Positions 1 to 10,186 of a stretch of 64,000 nt of DNA are shown here, piece by piece. Numbering within the stretch: position 1 is the stretch's first letter; each line of letters begins with the position of its first letter. Below the pieces are notes generated by a model that was not told where the DNA came from, made no database searches, and saw nothing but the letters and a program-made list of their open reading frames with translations. The DNA lies in contig JAJSPD010000021.1 in the NCBI GenBank assembly GCA_021307315.1, positions 186,001 to 250,000 on the forward strand. Direction: 5' to 3'. Source of the stretch: Bisporella sp. PMI_857. Its lineage: Eukaryota > Ascomycota > Leotiomycetes > Helotiales > Helotiaceae. Both the position numbers and the translations under genes were made by a program.

Positions 1-40
1 CATGTCCCAAAATATGCCTCCAACCCCTAATCTGCGGAAC

Positions 41-2875
41 CTAGATCTCCTTCACAAATCCCACCTCGACCAGGTTATCGAAAGGAATATTCATGTCCGC
101 CATCTTAGTCCTGCTATTCTCTCGAATCCACAAGAATGCAAGTAATACAATCTTCCGAAAGATATTTGTTCCCTTCCTGATATTCATCTGCTCCTTGCCC
201 ATCACGTATACCGTCTGTGCTTCCGCGGCCCTTTTCAGAATAGCCGACTCTGAATCGACCCCTGGGGAGCGCGACCTCAATGAAGTATTCTCAGGAGCTG
301 AAGCGTTGCTCTTGCTAATGAAAAGCATAAGCTGTTCGACAATCAAACGGCCAAGATCCGGACTCAAGATCATATCCATATACCCGTGACGAATGGTGAG
401 TCTGTAACATCCCGGAATCGTCGTTCGCTGCATCACGTAACGCTCCTCTTCTGGAACCGTCGGCGTGGAGAGCGGACGCATGTGGAAGAAGATGATGATC
501 TCAGGTCTGCAGCTGAACTTGCGGACGAACTGCGCAAAGACAATGGGCACATTATGGCCAACTTTATCGAAGAATATGCCAACCCCATTAACGGTTGAGA
601 TCGTGCCACCGCCAAAGGCAGCCGTGAGTTTGGTGTCACCTTGGCCCGTTGGAGGTGCAAGGAGGTGGCTTGGTTGAAAGCGGTCTTCTGCTTCGGCAGA
701 CCATTGCTTTTCCTTACCGAATCGCCAAATAACGAAGATAATGGACAAGATAGCCGCGAGGAGCAGGGTAAACCAGGCGCCTTTGGGGACTTTGGTGAGT
801 GCTGAGCTGAGATACATTCCGTCAAGGGCAGCGTAAAAGTGGAAGACGAAGGCTACAACTAGAAAGTTGATTTTCCAAATAACGATCGCGACGAGTGCGA
901 CCATGCAAGTTGTGATAAATGTGACAAATATCACACAAACACCGTATGCGTTCCCAAGTCGTGTTGTCTGCCCAAATTAGATTTAACTTAGTGATACCTG
1001 GGGTTCAAGACATACATCACTGTAGACGGCGGTAACAACAACAGTCCCGATCATCAAAAGCCAATTGGCGAGAGGCATGTATATTTGACCATGGAACTTC
1101 TTCGAGGTGTGAACTGTTTTGATGTGTGGAAAGTAGGACATTGTCATGACTTGTGCCAGGAGCCTAGAATATAAGTCAATCACTAAACAGGAATATCGAT
1201 CACGGAAAATAGCGAGGGTGGCTCACTGGAAACTAGCGGTGACTATAAACATGATATATTAGCAAGTATCAATGGAACCGGTAGATGGGCGTACTCATGG
1301 CTTGAGATGCCACAATGGCTGCCAGAATTGCAATGACCAGACTGAAGTAAAAAGTCCCAGGAATAACTGTGTTGAAGAATGGGTTCGTGAATGCCTCTTC
1401 AGTAGGATCTCGAGAGATGTATGCAGCTTGGCCGATGTATGCTAACAACAGGCAAGGGAAAGCGAAACAAAGCCAGGAAAGCTGGATTGCTCTTTTGTTA
1501 AAAGCGCCAAGATCTGCGAATAATGCTTCCACACCGGTGCTGTATAGAGTGAGTAAGAATGCCTCATGGAGCAACCCAAAGATATCTGTTTTGATCTTGA
1601 GAAAAGAGACCCCCGAAGGTCTAAATTCTGCACCAAGAAAATTCACTTACAATGCGAGTAGTAAGCCACCAAGCGACCTCCATCCTTCCTCACCATTTCT
1701 TATTAAATACTGAAAAGCATAATTAGGGTTGAACGCTCGCAGAACACTATGGTCGAACAGGGCGAGATTATAAATTCCGCAGCACATATTGAAAAGAAGC
1801 CATATCATAACAATTGGTGCGAATGTGGTTGCCAATTTTGTGGTTCCGAAAGGTTGAATGGCAAACAGTAGGACGAGGATCGTACAAGTAACGCCGATTA
1901 TCGTCGCAGTACTAATATCTGGGGCTGCCACCTTGATACCTTGAATTGCGCCTAGGACAGATTGCGCTGGAGTCAAAACACCATCGCTACGATGTGTTAC
2001 CGCAGTTCTATGAAATAAAAGGGAAGTTGAACTAACCTCATAACCATAGAAACACCAAATACTCCGAGGACTTTTAGAAAAACTCTAGCCGCCTTAGATT
2101 TCTCGATGAAGGACCGGACACCTTTGTTGACCGGCTTCAGGTCGCTGGTTAGGTGACGCTCCAATCTCAAAGATCCATTTAGAACATTGGGGTCACGCCT
2201 AACAATGTTTGCGTAGCGTGCCAGTAAGCTGTATAGTGCAAAGGTTCCTCCTTCGCCATCGTCCTGTATATCATGAAATTAGCTTCTCATCAACTGGGAG
2301 GTTTCATGTGCGGCGGCACACTCTCGTCCACCGATGGCGAGAACAAGTAGTTCACATACATCTGCTTCCAACACAATGAAGGCGTATTTGATGGATACCA
2401 AAAGGGTGAGAGTCCATATGATGATCGAAAGAGCGCCAACAAGATCTTGGTATGATGGTTGTGATGTAAAGGTTGAAGAAAATACATAGAGCGGGCTTGT
2501 GCCTATGTCACCGTATACTACACCAATGCTCTGGAATCCTAGATAGCACACAGTCCATGCTGAGAAGTTCTGCGATGATTAGTACTGTACCTTAATGATA
2601 CATTTAATGTAGGAATAGGGTTTGCCACAAAAACAGCCCAATAAAAGATTGTACTAGCTGAGTGTACTACAAGAAACAATCTCACATACCTGCTTCTTCT
2701 TGCGATGTAGGTCGTCTTCAGCAGAAACACCTTCCGCTTCAAGATCAATCTCCTGGTACTTCTCAGAGAAGGACGCTGGGAGCTCTTTCTTTGCAGGGGA
2801 TTCTACACCTGTAGAATTTACTTGAGCAGGATTATCTCCAAACCGAATTCGTTGAGTTTCATTAGAATCTGCCAT
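41..2875 (-). CDS. hak1: HAK/KUP-type high-affinity potassium transporter, 8 exons
   Basis: Predicted plasma-membrane K+ transporter of the KUP/HAK family (in the family, usually proton-coupled K+ uptake). Splicing eight exons at GT-AG sites gives an unbroken 764-aa protein: complement of 2690-2875, 2360-2569, 2037-2263, 1651-1986, 1295-1539, 1227-1242, 1016-1163 and 41-967. The family signature GVVYGDIGTSPLYVF lies at about residues 75-90, followed by DDGEGGTFALYSLLAR, DGVLTPAQSVLGA and FTGVEALFADLGAF, all typical KUP blocks. About a dozen hydrophobic segments run to about residue 570, and the rest is a cytosolic C-terminal tail. Length is normal for fungal members. Exon 6 is only 16 nt but is needed to keep frame and to encode part of the conserved TASFQL segment. 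The start is the first ATG of a hydrophilic N-terminus. Family assignment is very secure; substrate affinity is inferred from the family. Confidence 0.95.
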
Positions 2876-3892
2876 GCCTGAGGATTCTGAGAAGCCGAAG
2901 CTTCGGAGCTTGAGTACTGATTGAAAATTCTAAGAAGACCACGGCCGAGAAGAGCACGCAACTTGTAAAAAAGTTTCAATAATGAAAGAGGAAAGAAGAC
3001 AGCTACTTATCCTCGCTTGACAATAAACCTCTCTGGCGGCCTCAGACGAACGTGTTCAGCCTACCCCCACAGTCAAGCCGCCAACAGCTCGAACTACTAT
3101 GAAAGTATAGCACAACCAGCATAATCCAGACTCGGACGGAATCACGACTCTGTGGGATTGAGGAAATCAACATGTGATTGCAGAGATAACGGTGATTGAT
3201 GCTTATCCTCGAAACCAGATTCGAGGAGGCAAAAATCCCGCATCTTGAGAATGAATCGCTTATATGTGTCAAAAACGCCACAAAAATTTCCTTGTTCTGG
3301 CCGATGGCAGATAAAAAATAGGTTATTAAATGAGCCTGGGCTTTTATGTTGTAGACTACCTTCGGCATATGACTGAAGACATCAAACGTTGCTGGATGCT
3401 GGTTCTCTCATGTCAACAATATTTTTTGCTAGCCGGTCCTACAGATCAGCCTCCAGGGGCAATTGTGAAATTTTTTGGGCTAATGAAACCTGGTGCTTTA
3501 GTAGATTGAGACTAGTGGTTTAGCAGAATTGTTACCATCAAAATAAATGTTTGATTAAGCTCTAGAGCACTTACGCTAACGAAACTTTAAAAGGATGACC
3601 TTGTCATCAGTGAAAAAGGATACTTCCATACACTAGAGAGAATCATCAAACTGCAAAAAGAACAGATATCACTTTTGAAAGACAGCTCTGTGACAACTGG
3701 CACTTAACTTCGACTTTGAATAAGGATGTCCCGTCTTCGGCCCTTGATCTGCGTTTAAAATTGAATACTAGGATCTCTCCAAATTAACTAACGCTGGAGT
3801 ATCAACACAACGTCCATAAAGCTTCATAAAACCCACCCACAGATCCGTGAACCTCTCTTACAGACGAAGCGCCAAAATATCAGCAGCAACGA
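2876..3892. other. Intergenic region upstream of the K+ transporter
   Basis: About 1 kb between the transporter start and the stop of the Rab5 gene, both on the minus strand. It should hold the transporter promoter and 5' leader and the Rab5 3' end. Short open frames here (for example 3042-3368 minus) show no recognisable domain. I see no RNA gene or repeat. Confidence 0.5.
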
Positions 3893-4718
3893 TCAGCATG
3901 CACATCCCTCCTTGGATGCATTGTCCCTTGGTCCTGTCAGATTAACCCTCGATTGATCCTCAGATCTAGCTGAAGCTGGAGTGGCGCCAGGACCTCGGGC
4001 CCCCTTCAACGACGTTTCTGGAATAGCATTCGCGATAGCTGTAAAAACGTCCGTAACGTTCGTGCCCAGCTTCGCACTGGTCTCGAAGAAAAGTAAACCC
4101 TCTTCCTCCGCATAAGATTTCGCCTCAGCTGTCGAAACCTTTCTGGCATCTCCATCCGCATCCTCTCCATCCGCAGTATCTTCTTCTCCATCATCTCCTA
4201 ATGGAGTATTCGAACTTCCAGCTTCGTTTGTCAAGTCTAGTTTGTTGCCAACCAATGCGATAACAATACCTGGTGACGCCTGCCTTTGTAGTTCTGCGAC
4301 CCAGTGCTTGGCTTTGACGAGAGATGTAGGTTTCGTGAGATCATATACAACCAAGGCTGATTGCGCATTCCGATAGTACATTGGGGCCAGAGATGCGAAG
4401 CGTTCCTGTCCTGCAGTATCCCATATTTCAAATTTGATTGTCCGTGTGGGGAGATTACATTTCTGGGTTAAGAAAGCAGCTGTAATCTGAATTAGTGATT
4501 TGAATACCTCGTGTTGGATGTCACCTACCTCCGATAGTTGGCTCCTTGTTCTCCTGGAAATCATTGTTCACAAATCGTAGAACGAGCGACGACTGAATTT
4601 TATTAGCATATAAAATCCTTAGCTCAGCACTCTCGAAGCCTACCTTTCCCACTGCTGCCTCACCAAGTAGAACCAGCTTCACACTCGAACTCGGCTTCGG
4701 TGCTGTCGAATCTGCCAT
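3893..4718 (-). CDS. ypt5: Rab5-type (Ypt5/Vps21) small GTPase
   Basis: Early-endosomal Rab GTPase controlling vesicle docking and homotypic fusion (family knowledge). Three exons (complement of 4644-4718, 4529-4592 and 3893-4479) give 241 aa. The P-loop GEAAVGKSS is at about residues 18-26, the Rab5-typical TIGAAFLTQ effector region is present, followed by WDTAGQERF (switch II), NKLDL (base recognition) and ETSAK. The C-terminus ends in CAC, a double-geranylgeranylation motif. The Rab5-specific run [20 protein letters not shown] supports the subfamily. An acidic insert of about 25 residues lies between NKLDL and the [11 protein letters not shown] helix, making the protein longer than the usual 210-220 aa. 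The second intron acceptor was chosen at ATTACAG because it restores the conserved IGAAF. Confidence 0.95.
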
Positions 4719-5034
4719 CTTCGAACTTGTTCTTGTCGTTTGAGAGCTCTTCGGAAGGAAGTACTGATGGAAATATAGCTTGTGAGGAGTTTGAGGTAAT
4801 GCCTGGAAATTAACGGCACAAGAAAGATTGTTTAGGTTACAGGATTGTTACTTCACGGCCATGACGAGCAATGCGGCAGGTCCATCACGTGAAGCTATCC
4901 ATCCAGTGTACTAAACCTTATTCACACTAGCTCAGCCTTGCAGGGTCCATATTAATTTTTATTTTTCCTTGGGTGCTCAATTGTGGAAGAAAGCCCAGCT
5001 ACGAATTTTTTAAATAGTAAAGAGTGAAAGCACT

Positions 5035-7008
5035 ATGGCAAAACGGAAAGCGGAAATTCTGACTGAGGATCCATCTGCTGTCAGCAGTAAAAAAGTCAAA
5101 CATGTCGAAATTACCAAACCAATCAAACCGTCCCTTCTGGACGATAGCGACTCTTGGTCCAGCGAGGATGATTCTGGAGGGGTTGATCTACAGGAGCCTG
5201 GCTTCAAAATCAACGAGGAGTATGCCAAGCGGTTTGAGCATAATAAGAAGCGGGAAGAGCTCCAGAGATGTTCGTCCATCTTCCCCATTTGGGCTAACAG
5301 ATGTTAACATATATTAGTGGAGGAGAAATTCAACAAGTCTGCTAAGCCAATAAAGGCCCAATATGGCGACAAGTATGACGATGATTCTGAGGACTCGGAT
5401 GATACTGATGAGGATGATGAGGGAATTCTCGCGACGGAGGCTTTGGACGCTGAGATTTCTGCGACACTTCAAGCTATTCGCGCGAAGGATCCTCGGGTAT
5501 ATGACGAGAAAGTTACATTTTATGCCCCAATAGAGGAGAATGGTGGTGCCGAAAGACCGTCTACTACGAAGCAGAAACCGATATTTCTAAACGATTACCA
5601 CCGAGAGAACCTCTTGAAGGGACATATTGGGGCAGACGAAGAAGAGGATGATGCTCCAAAGACTTTTGTTCAGGAACAAGCAGATCTCAAGAGGAATATT
5701 ACCAAAGAGATCCATGCCGCAGCCGATAATGTCTCCGATGATAGCGAAGATGATGACGGAGGGTTTCTCAAACCAAAATCGAGACCAGAGGCTTCCAATC
5801 AAGGAGTACACCCAATGCGTGCCGCTAAAGTCAAGGTGGACGTTAAAGTCGCTGACAAGGATCCAGAGACATTTCTCTCAAATTTCATGGCAGCTCGTGC
5901 TTGGCTTCCCACTGACGAAGCACGCTTCGAGCCTTTAATATCAGACGATGATGAGGAGGTCGAGAGAGCAGAGAAATTTGAGGCGGCTTATAATCTCCGG
6001 TTTGAGGATCCAAAAGGTAGCAATGAGATGCTAAAGTCCTACGCGAGAGATATTGCTGCAGCGAAGTCAGTGCGTCGTGAGGAACCAAATAGTAGGAAGA
6101 AGCAGCGAGATGCTCGGCGAGAGAAGAAGGAAGCTGAGCACACGGAAAGAGAGCAAGAGAAGGCGCAATTAAGGAAATTGAAGATTGAGGAGATGGAAGA
6201 GAAGCTCAAAAAGATAAAGCAGGCAGCAGGTTTGAGAGGCAAAACTCTTCAACTAGATGAGTGGACGAAGTTCTTGGATGATGGTTATGATGATGATAAA
6301 TGGGATATAGAGTTCTCCAAACATTTTGGGGAAGACTATTATGCACAGCAAGAAGGTGCCTCTGAAAGTGAAGACGAAGAGGATCAAACTAAGAGAAAGA
6401 AGAAGGTCAAGAAGCCGAAGTGGGATGATGATATCGATATTAAAGACCTCATTCCGGATTTTGTCGAGGAAGAGCAATTACAGAACGATCCCAACTTTGC
6501 ATTATCCGACAACGGAGAAGACGATCAGGATAGTGAAGAACCAAAGCCGAAGTCAAGTAAAGATCGCCAGAAAGAAAAAGAAGCCAAGAAAAGGGCAGCA
6601 CGAATTGAGCGGAAACACATTGAAGACCTCGTCGACAGCCGTCTCGAGCTTGACATGCCCATGAAATCACAAAAAGCCACATTCCGCTACCGCGAGACAT
6701 CTCCTAAGTCATTCGGGTTAACAGCAAAGGATATATTGATGGCGAGCGACAGTAAGTTAAATGAATTTGCGGGACTAAAGAAGATTGCCAGTTTTAGGGA
6801 TCCTGAGAAAAAAAGGAAGGATAAGAAGTTTCTGGGGAAGAAGGCGAGGCTGAGAGAGTGGAGGAAGGAGACTTTTGGGAATGAGGACGGGCCGGAGATT
6901 GTGATTGGAGAAAGGGTGACCGAAGCAGATGTTGGTGATGGCGTTGATATTGTGGAGGGCAGGAAGAAGAGGAGGTCGAGAAAAAATAAGACGAAGATGG
7001 AAGCCTGA
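5035..7008 (+). CDS. kri1: KRI1-like ribosome biogenesis protein
   Basis: Predicted nucleolar protein of the KRI1 family, required for 40S subunit assembly through the KRR1 processome interaction (family knowledge). Two exons (5035-5269 and 5318-7008) separated by a 48-nt intron give 641 aa. The N-terminal EEYAKRFEHNKKREELQRLEEKF and the following acidic DEDDEG tracts, then DPRVYDEKVTFY, DEWTKFLDDGYDDDKWD and the C-terminal TFRYRETSPKSFGLTAKDILMA are the recognisable Kri1 blocks. The body is highly charged, with coiled-coil-like K/E stretches at about residues 320-410. The intron donor (GTTCGT) was chosen because it yields the conserved RLEEKF junction. The gene is convergent with the FIT gene; about 236 bp separate the stops. 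Confidence 0.92.
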
Positions 7009-7244
7009 CTATGTTAAAGGGATAATGTAGGGAAATGTAAAACTATCTCTGCATGAATTTCCACAAAGTAGGCTGAAAGATAACCTTTTAATATCTTGGA
7101 TAATGTGTGGAAGTGTATTAACCAGCCGATGCCATAATCTACTGATGTGCGTTAAGTATCGATTCAAAGTTTCCAAGAATATTACGATGCTTCGAATTTC
7201 ATATATTATTTCTACATTCTGTACATTATATTAATTCCTTCGTC

Positions 7245-8336
7245 TTACACGCCTGGCATTCCAATGATGCTTCTGAAGCCTGGTACTATCCGTGGTAAGA
7301 AATATACAATGAATATTCCACTCAGCGCAACTGTAAGGCCAGTGAACTATATAAATATCAGCATCCGGTTTGAAGCTTAAACCATCAACTTTGGATAAGG
7401 GCATACCTTTTCAAACCAAGTATGGAAATAAGCGGCTGTCATTAGCAGCATATAGACACTCAATGTTGCAACGCCCAGTACCCCTTTCGCAGCAAAAGTC
7501 CACTCCCCGCTTCTTTCCAATATACTCTCCGGCTGCGCCTCCACAAATGCACTCTTAACGGCGCCATCTGCCATGACTACAGTCCGTTCCTCTCTTGTCC
7601 TCGCATCTCTCCATACCACATTTAGCACCTCTTCTAACAAGAACATGCTTCCCAACACTAGCAAGAAGACGTGCCCAGAGATATCATGCCCGCCTTTCCA
7701 CTTCCCACCTGCGGCTTTGCATGCTAAGCCAGTCAAAAATTGTTCCGCAGAACCCATCTTCACCACTCCCGCGTCCGCCAGTTCCACGAGCTCACATTTC
7801 CCGCCCGTAAGCAAAAATCCCCGATCAATTATTGCGGGGCCAAAAAACCACTGCGTGATAAATATCCACCACGCCGTCAAGATTCCCCATCTCAGCGCTC
7901 CTTTTATACGCTTTGTCGTGAGTTGAAGTGAAGGTCCTGTGGAAGGGTGGGTGAACAGAAAAAAGAAGTAGCTGAAGGTAACCCATGCCCAACCTTTTTT
8001 CACAAACAGAACATTGAAGAGATTGGTCTTTTTTGCAAAGTAGGACGGCGCAGTGTTCGCATAGTGGGACTGTGTGGCAGCGTTGTAAGGCGAGCTGCGC
8101 GTAGCGGGATCAAGGAGCCCGAAGAGGGTACCTATTATTAAGGTTGCCGGATATATCGACAAAAGACCTGTTTCCAAGGTGGTTGGCAGAAAAGGCGATC
8201 TCCTAGATGGCATTTTCGGAGTGGATGTTGGTGTTGAGGTTGTAAAAGTGTTATTTGCCTCTGGAATTGAAGAAGATTGAGCTGTTTGGTTCTGGACTCT
8301 TTGTGAGCGTCGAGGTGTCACAGACGGTGAGTCCAT
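7245..8336 (-). CDS. FIT-family (fat storage-inducing) ER membrane protein, Scs3/Yft2-like
   Basis: Predicted ER multi-pass protein acting in lipid-droplet emergence and ER lipid homeostasis; family members are lipid phosphatase-like acyl-CoA diphosphatases (family knowledge). Two exons (complement of 7407-8336 and 7245-7346) give 343 aa. A Ser/Thr-rich cytosolic N-terminus of about 50 residues precedes six or so membrane segments. The two histidines expected at the FIT active site are visible: DISGHVFLL (His at about 221) and AAYFHTWFEK (about 305). The short second exon encodes the last membrane helix, LTVALSGIFIVYFLPRIVPG. Without it the frame would end prematurely in PYPKLMV, so the splice is strongly supported. 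It is divergent from the next gene across about 346 bp. Confidence 0.9.
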
Positions 8337-8682
8337 TTGATTGTATGTTATAACATGAGGATTCTAGAGCTAGATTGAATAGAGGTATCGTGAAGAAGTG
8401 GCAAAGCAATGTTGTCGAGGACAGATGTTCCCGTGTTGGAGGAATTTTGCTTTCAAGTAGCTCGATGACGTTGCGGAAAAGTGCCCTGCCTTGCCAAGAC
8501 CTCCAGCCTCGGGGCATAACAAACCACGCGATATAACCGCTCCCCACATTTTGGCACAACGCTGGCTAAATTCGATGGTACGACTGCTGACCCGACTTTG
8601 CACGAAGCTATTGTTTATAAACAAAAAAATTAATTCAGCCGCTTATAGAGCTTGGAGCAGCCTTTCGCTTTAAAAAAACACC
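8337..8682. promoter_or_regulatory. Shared divergent promoter region
   Basis: About 346 bp between the divergently transcribed FIT gene and the EXPERA-like gene. It must hold both promoters and 5' leaders. I saw no clear TATA box or repeat. The plus-strand start context is CACCATGG, a strong translation start. Confidence 0.5.
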
Positions 8683-9523
8683 ATGGTTTCAACTCGAGGC
8701 CACCCCCAAGAATTCGCCGAACCTGACTTGGCGTCATCGAAGTCTAGTCCAACTAATCGTAAGGACGTCATACGCAGCCACAAATGGGCCCACACTCCAT
8801 CGAATCTGACACTCATATGGCTCTTTATCTCGCTGCCTTTGGTTGTATGGGACGCCGGTTATGTTTTGCTACGACCTCATAGCATGCCTGGCGGAAAATA
8901 CCATTGGCCTCTCTGGCAGCCATATGAATTGTATGGACGAGTGGACTACATATATGGATGGAAAGCGTTTAACGCCAAGAATGGATTCACAGCCGCACAA
9001 ACCTCATTGAATGTCGTTGAGACATTGATGTATATATATTATCTATACATTGTATTTGTGCATGGCAAATCGTCAGTGGCGCCCGGCCGAGGTGTTCCAG
9101 ACGTATCAAAGGTTGGCTTTTTGGGCCAGCAACGCTCTGTGAGTGGTCCAGCAGGCATACTCGCATTACTGGTGGTGTACAGTGCTGCCGTTATGACCCT
9201 CAGCAAGACAGCTCTATACTGTTAGTTTGTTCTTGACTTACTAAAGTTCCTCATTGACTTATACCAGGGGCAAACGAGTACTATTCTGGCTTTGACAATA
9301 TCGGCCACAACAATGCCAGGGATCTGCTTTTCTTGTGGATCATTCCAAAGTAAGTTGATATGAAGAATCTGCGAATGAAGCTTACTCTTTCAGTGGTGCC
9401 TGGCTCGTCCTTCCCGCCTATATTATCTATGTGGCTGGAAGTGAGATATCTCAAGGTCTCTTGGCTTCTGCTGGGGCACCCGTCAATTCATCTGAGGAGA
9501 AGTCCTCTGGGAAAGCAGAGTAA
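8683..9523 (+). CDS. Multi-pass membrane protein, EXPERA/emopamil-binding-like (tentative)
   Basis: Three exons (8683-9220, 9268-9349, 9394-9523) give a 249-aa protein with about four or five hydrophobic segments. The N-terminal 45 residues are hydrophilic; the segment LIWLFISLPLVVWDAGYVLL is the first helix. The stretch YELYGRVDYIYGW followed by SLNVVETLMYIYYLYIVFVHG recalls the EXPERA fold of emopamil-binding and TMEM97-like proteins (aromatic/acidic residues before a helix with a conserved Glu), but this is a weak resemblance read by eye. The last exon adds a helix and a Ser/Glu tail. I cannot assign a reaction. Both introns have GT-AG ends and preserve the frame exactly, so the gene model is firmer than the family call. 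Confidence 0.75.
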
Positions 9524-10031
9524 TGGAATGCCAATCGTGTTCCAGGGGCAAAATAGTTTTGAAAGCTTTATATGGTCTGGAAAACCATATTCTGTTTGGC
9601 GTAAATCCTCTTGTATTCATATCAATAAATTTAAACTGTACCTTATAGTCTTGAACAGCAAGTCAGAAGGTAGTGCTGCTTCTAGAAATATTGTTTATCA
9701 TATTCCTGATAGTGCTTGCAAGTTTGCAGTCACTGTTCTTAACCTTATACGTGAGAAGTTGAGCTGACAGGCCAACAGGGAAGTATTTTAAGAGAATATC
9801 TACATTAAGTGGCGTGACCCAATTAAGTAGTGTGATTTCTCAGCATTGGCCCCCAATTCGTTTCTGGTGTACAGTCTTGTTTTTAGGAGCTTCCGTCTTG
9901 TACCTGCCATAAATAGAACCTTGCTAGTTTAGAAGGGTGTGGATTTGAGTTCGAGCTTTGGACACAGGACTTGTTGCCTCAGGCTTTAGTGATATTAAAA
10001 ATAATAAAAAACATGTGACACAAAACAGCTT
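9524..10031. other. Intergenic region, nothing recognised
   Basis: About 500 bp of AT-rich sequence between the EXPERA-like gene and the tRNA gene. A short open frame crosses it (9360-9767) but has no recognisable content and mostly reflects read-through of the previous gene's last intron. The final 60 bases are A-rich, suitable as the upstream region of a Pol III gene. Confidence 0.5.
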
Positions 10032-10059
10032 GCCTTCATGGCGCAGTGGTAACGCGTCG

Positions 10060-10108
10060 GTATGTTCTGAGCACATTTCGTAACCTATTCATTACTAACA
10101 TTATCTAG
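10060..10108 (+). other. Spliceosomal-intron-like insert within the tRNA anticodon stem
   Basis: A 49-nt insert begins GTATGT, has the branch-site-like TACTAAC near its 3' end and finishes with CTAG. Its removal restores a perfect anticodon stem. Size and signals match protein-gene introns in this window, for example the 46-nt DRS1 intron that ends CACTAACATACCTATAG. The junction is ambiguous by one base (a G at either end). Excision by the spliceosome is inferred, not shown. Confidence 0.7.
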
Positions 10109-10116
10109 CACTTGTA

Positions 10117-10140
10117 TGAGTGTTGCACCACTCTTCGTAA
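10117..10140 (+). other. Canonical tRNA intron (after position 37)
   Basis: A 24-nt insert lies one base 3' of the UGU anticodon, the standard site cut by the tRNA splicing endonuclease. It can form a hairpin, GAGTG (10118-10122) with CACTC (10129-10133), around a six-base loop. The exact ends could shift by one base. Confidence 0.75.
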
Positions 10141-10180
10141 ATGCGAAGATCCCTAGTTCAATTCTGGGTGAAGGCAATGA

Positions 10181-10186
10181 TTTTTT
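10181..10186 (+). terminator. Pol III terminator (T6)
   Basis: A run of six T residues starts five bases after the discriminator base of the tRNA gene, the usual RNA polymerase III stop signal. Confidence 0.7.

Larger units (their letters stand above)
10032..10176 (+). tRNA. tRNA-Thr (anticodon UGU) with two inserts
   Basis: The mature tRNA is assembled from 10032-10059, 10109-10116 and 10141-10176. The acceptor stem GCCTTCA pairs perfectly with TGAAGGC; the discriminator is A. The D arm is GCGC AGTGGTA ACGC with a common 13-22 mismatch. The anticodon stem TCGCA pairs perfectly with TGCGA, and the loop CT-TGT-A-A carries anticodon UGU (Thr, ACA codons). The T arm is CCTAG TTCAATT CTGGG. An A box (TGGCGCAGTGG, 10039-10049) and a B box (AGTTCAATTCT, 10155-10165) are present. 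Two segments must be removed: a canonical-position tRNA intron (10117-10140), with an internal GAGTG/CACTC hairpin, and an unusual 49-nt insert (10060-10108) inside the 5' strand of the anticodon stem. Without removal of the 49-nt insert only three of five anticodon-stem pairs form. It could alternatively be an inactive copy, but the perfect stems argue against decay. Confidence 0.85.
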
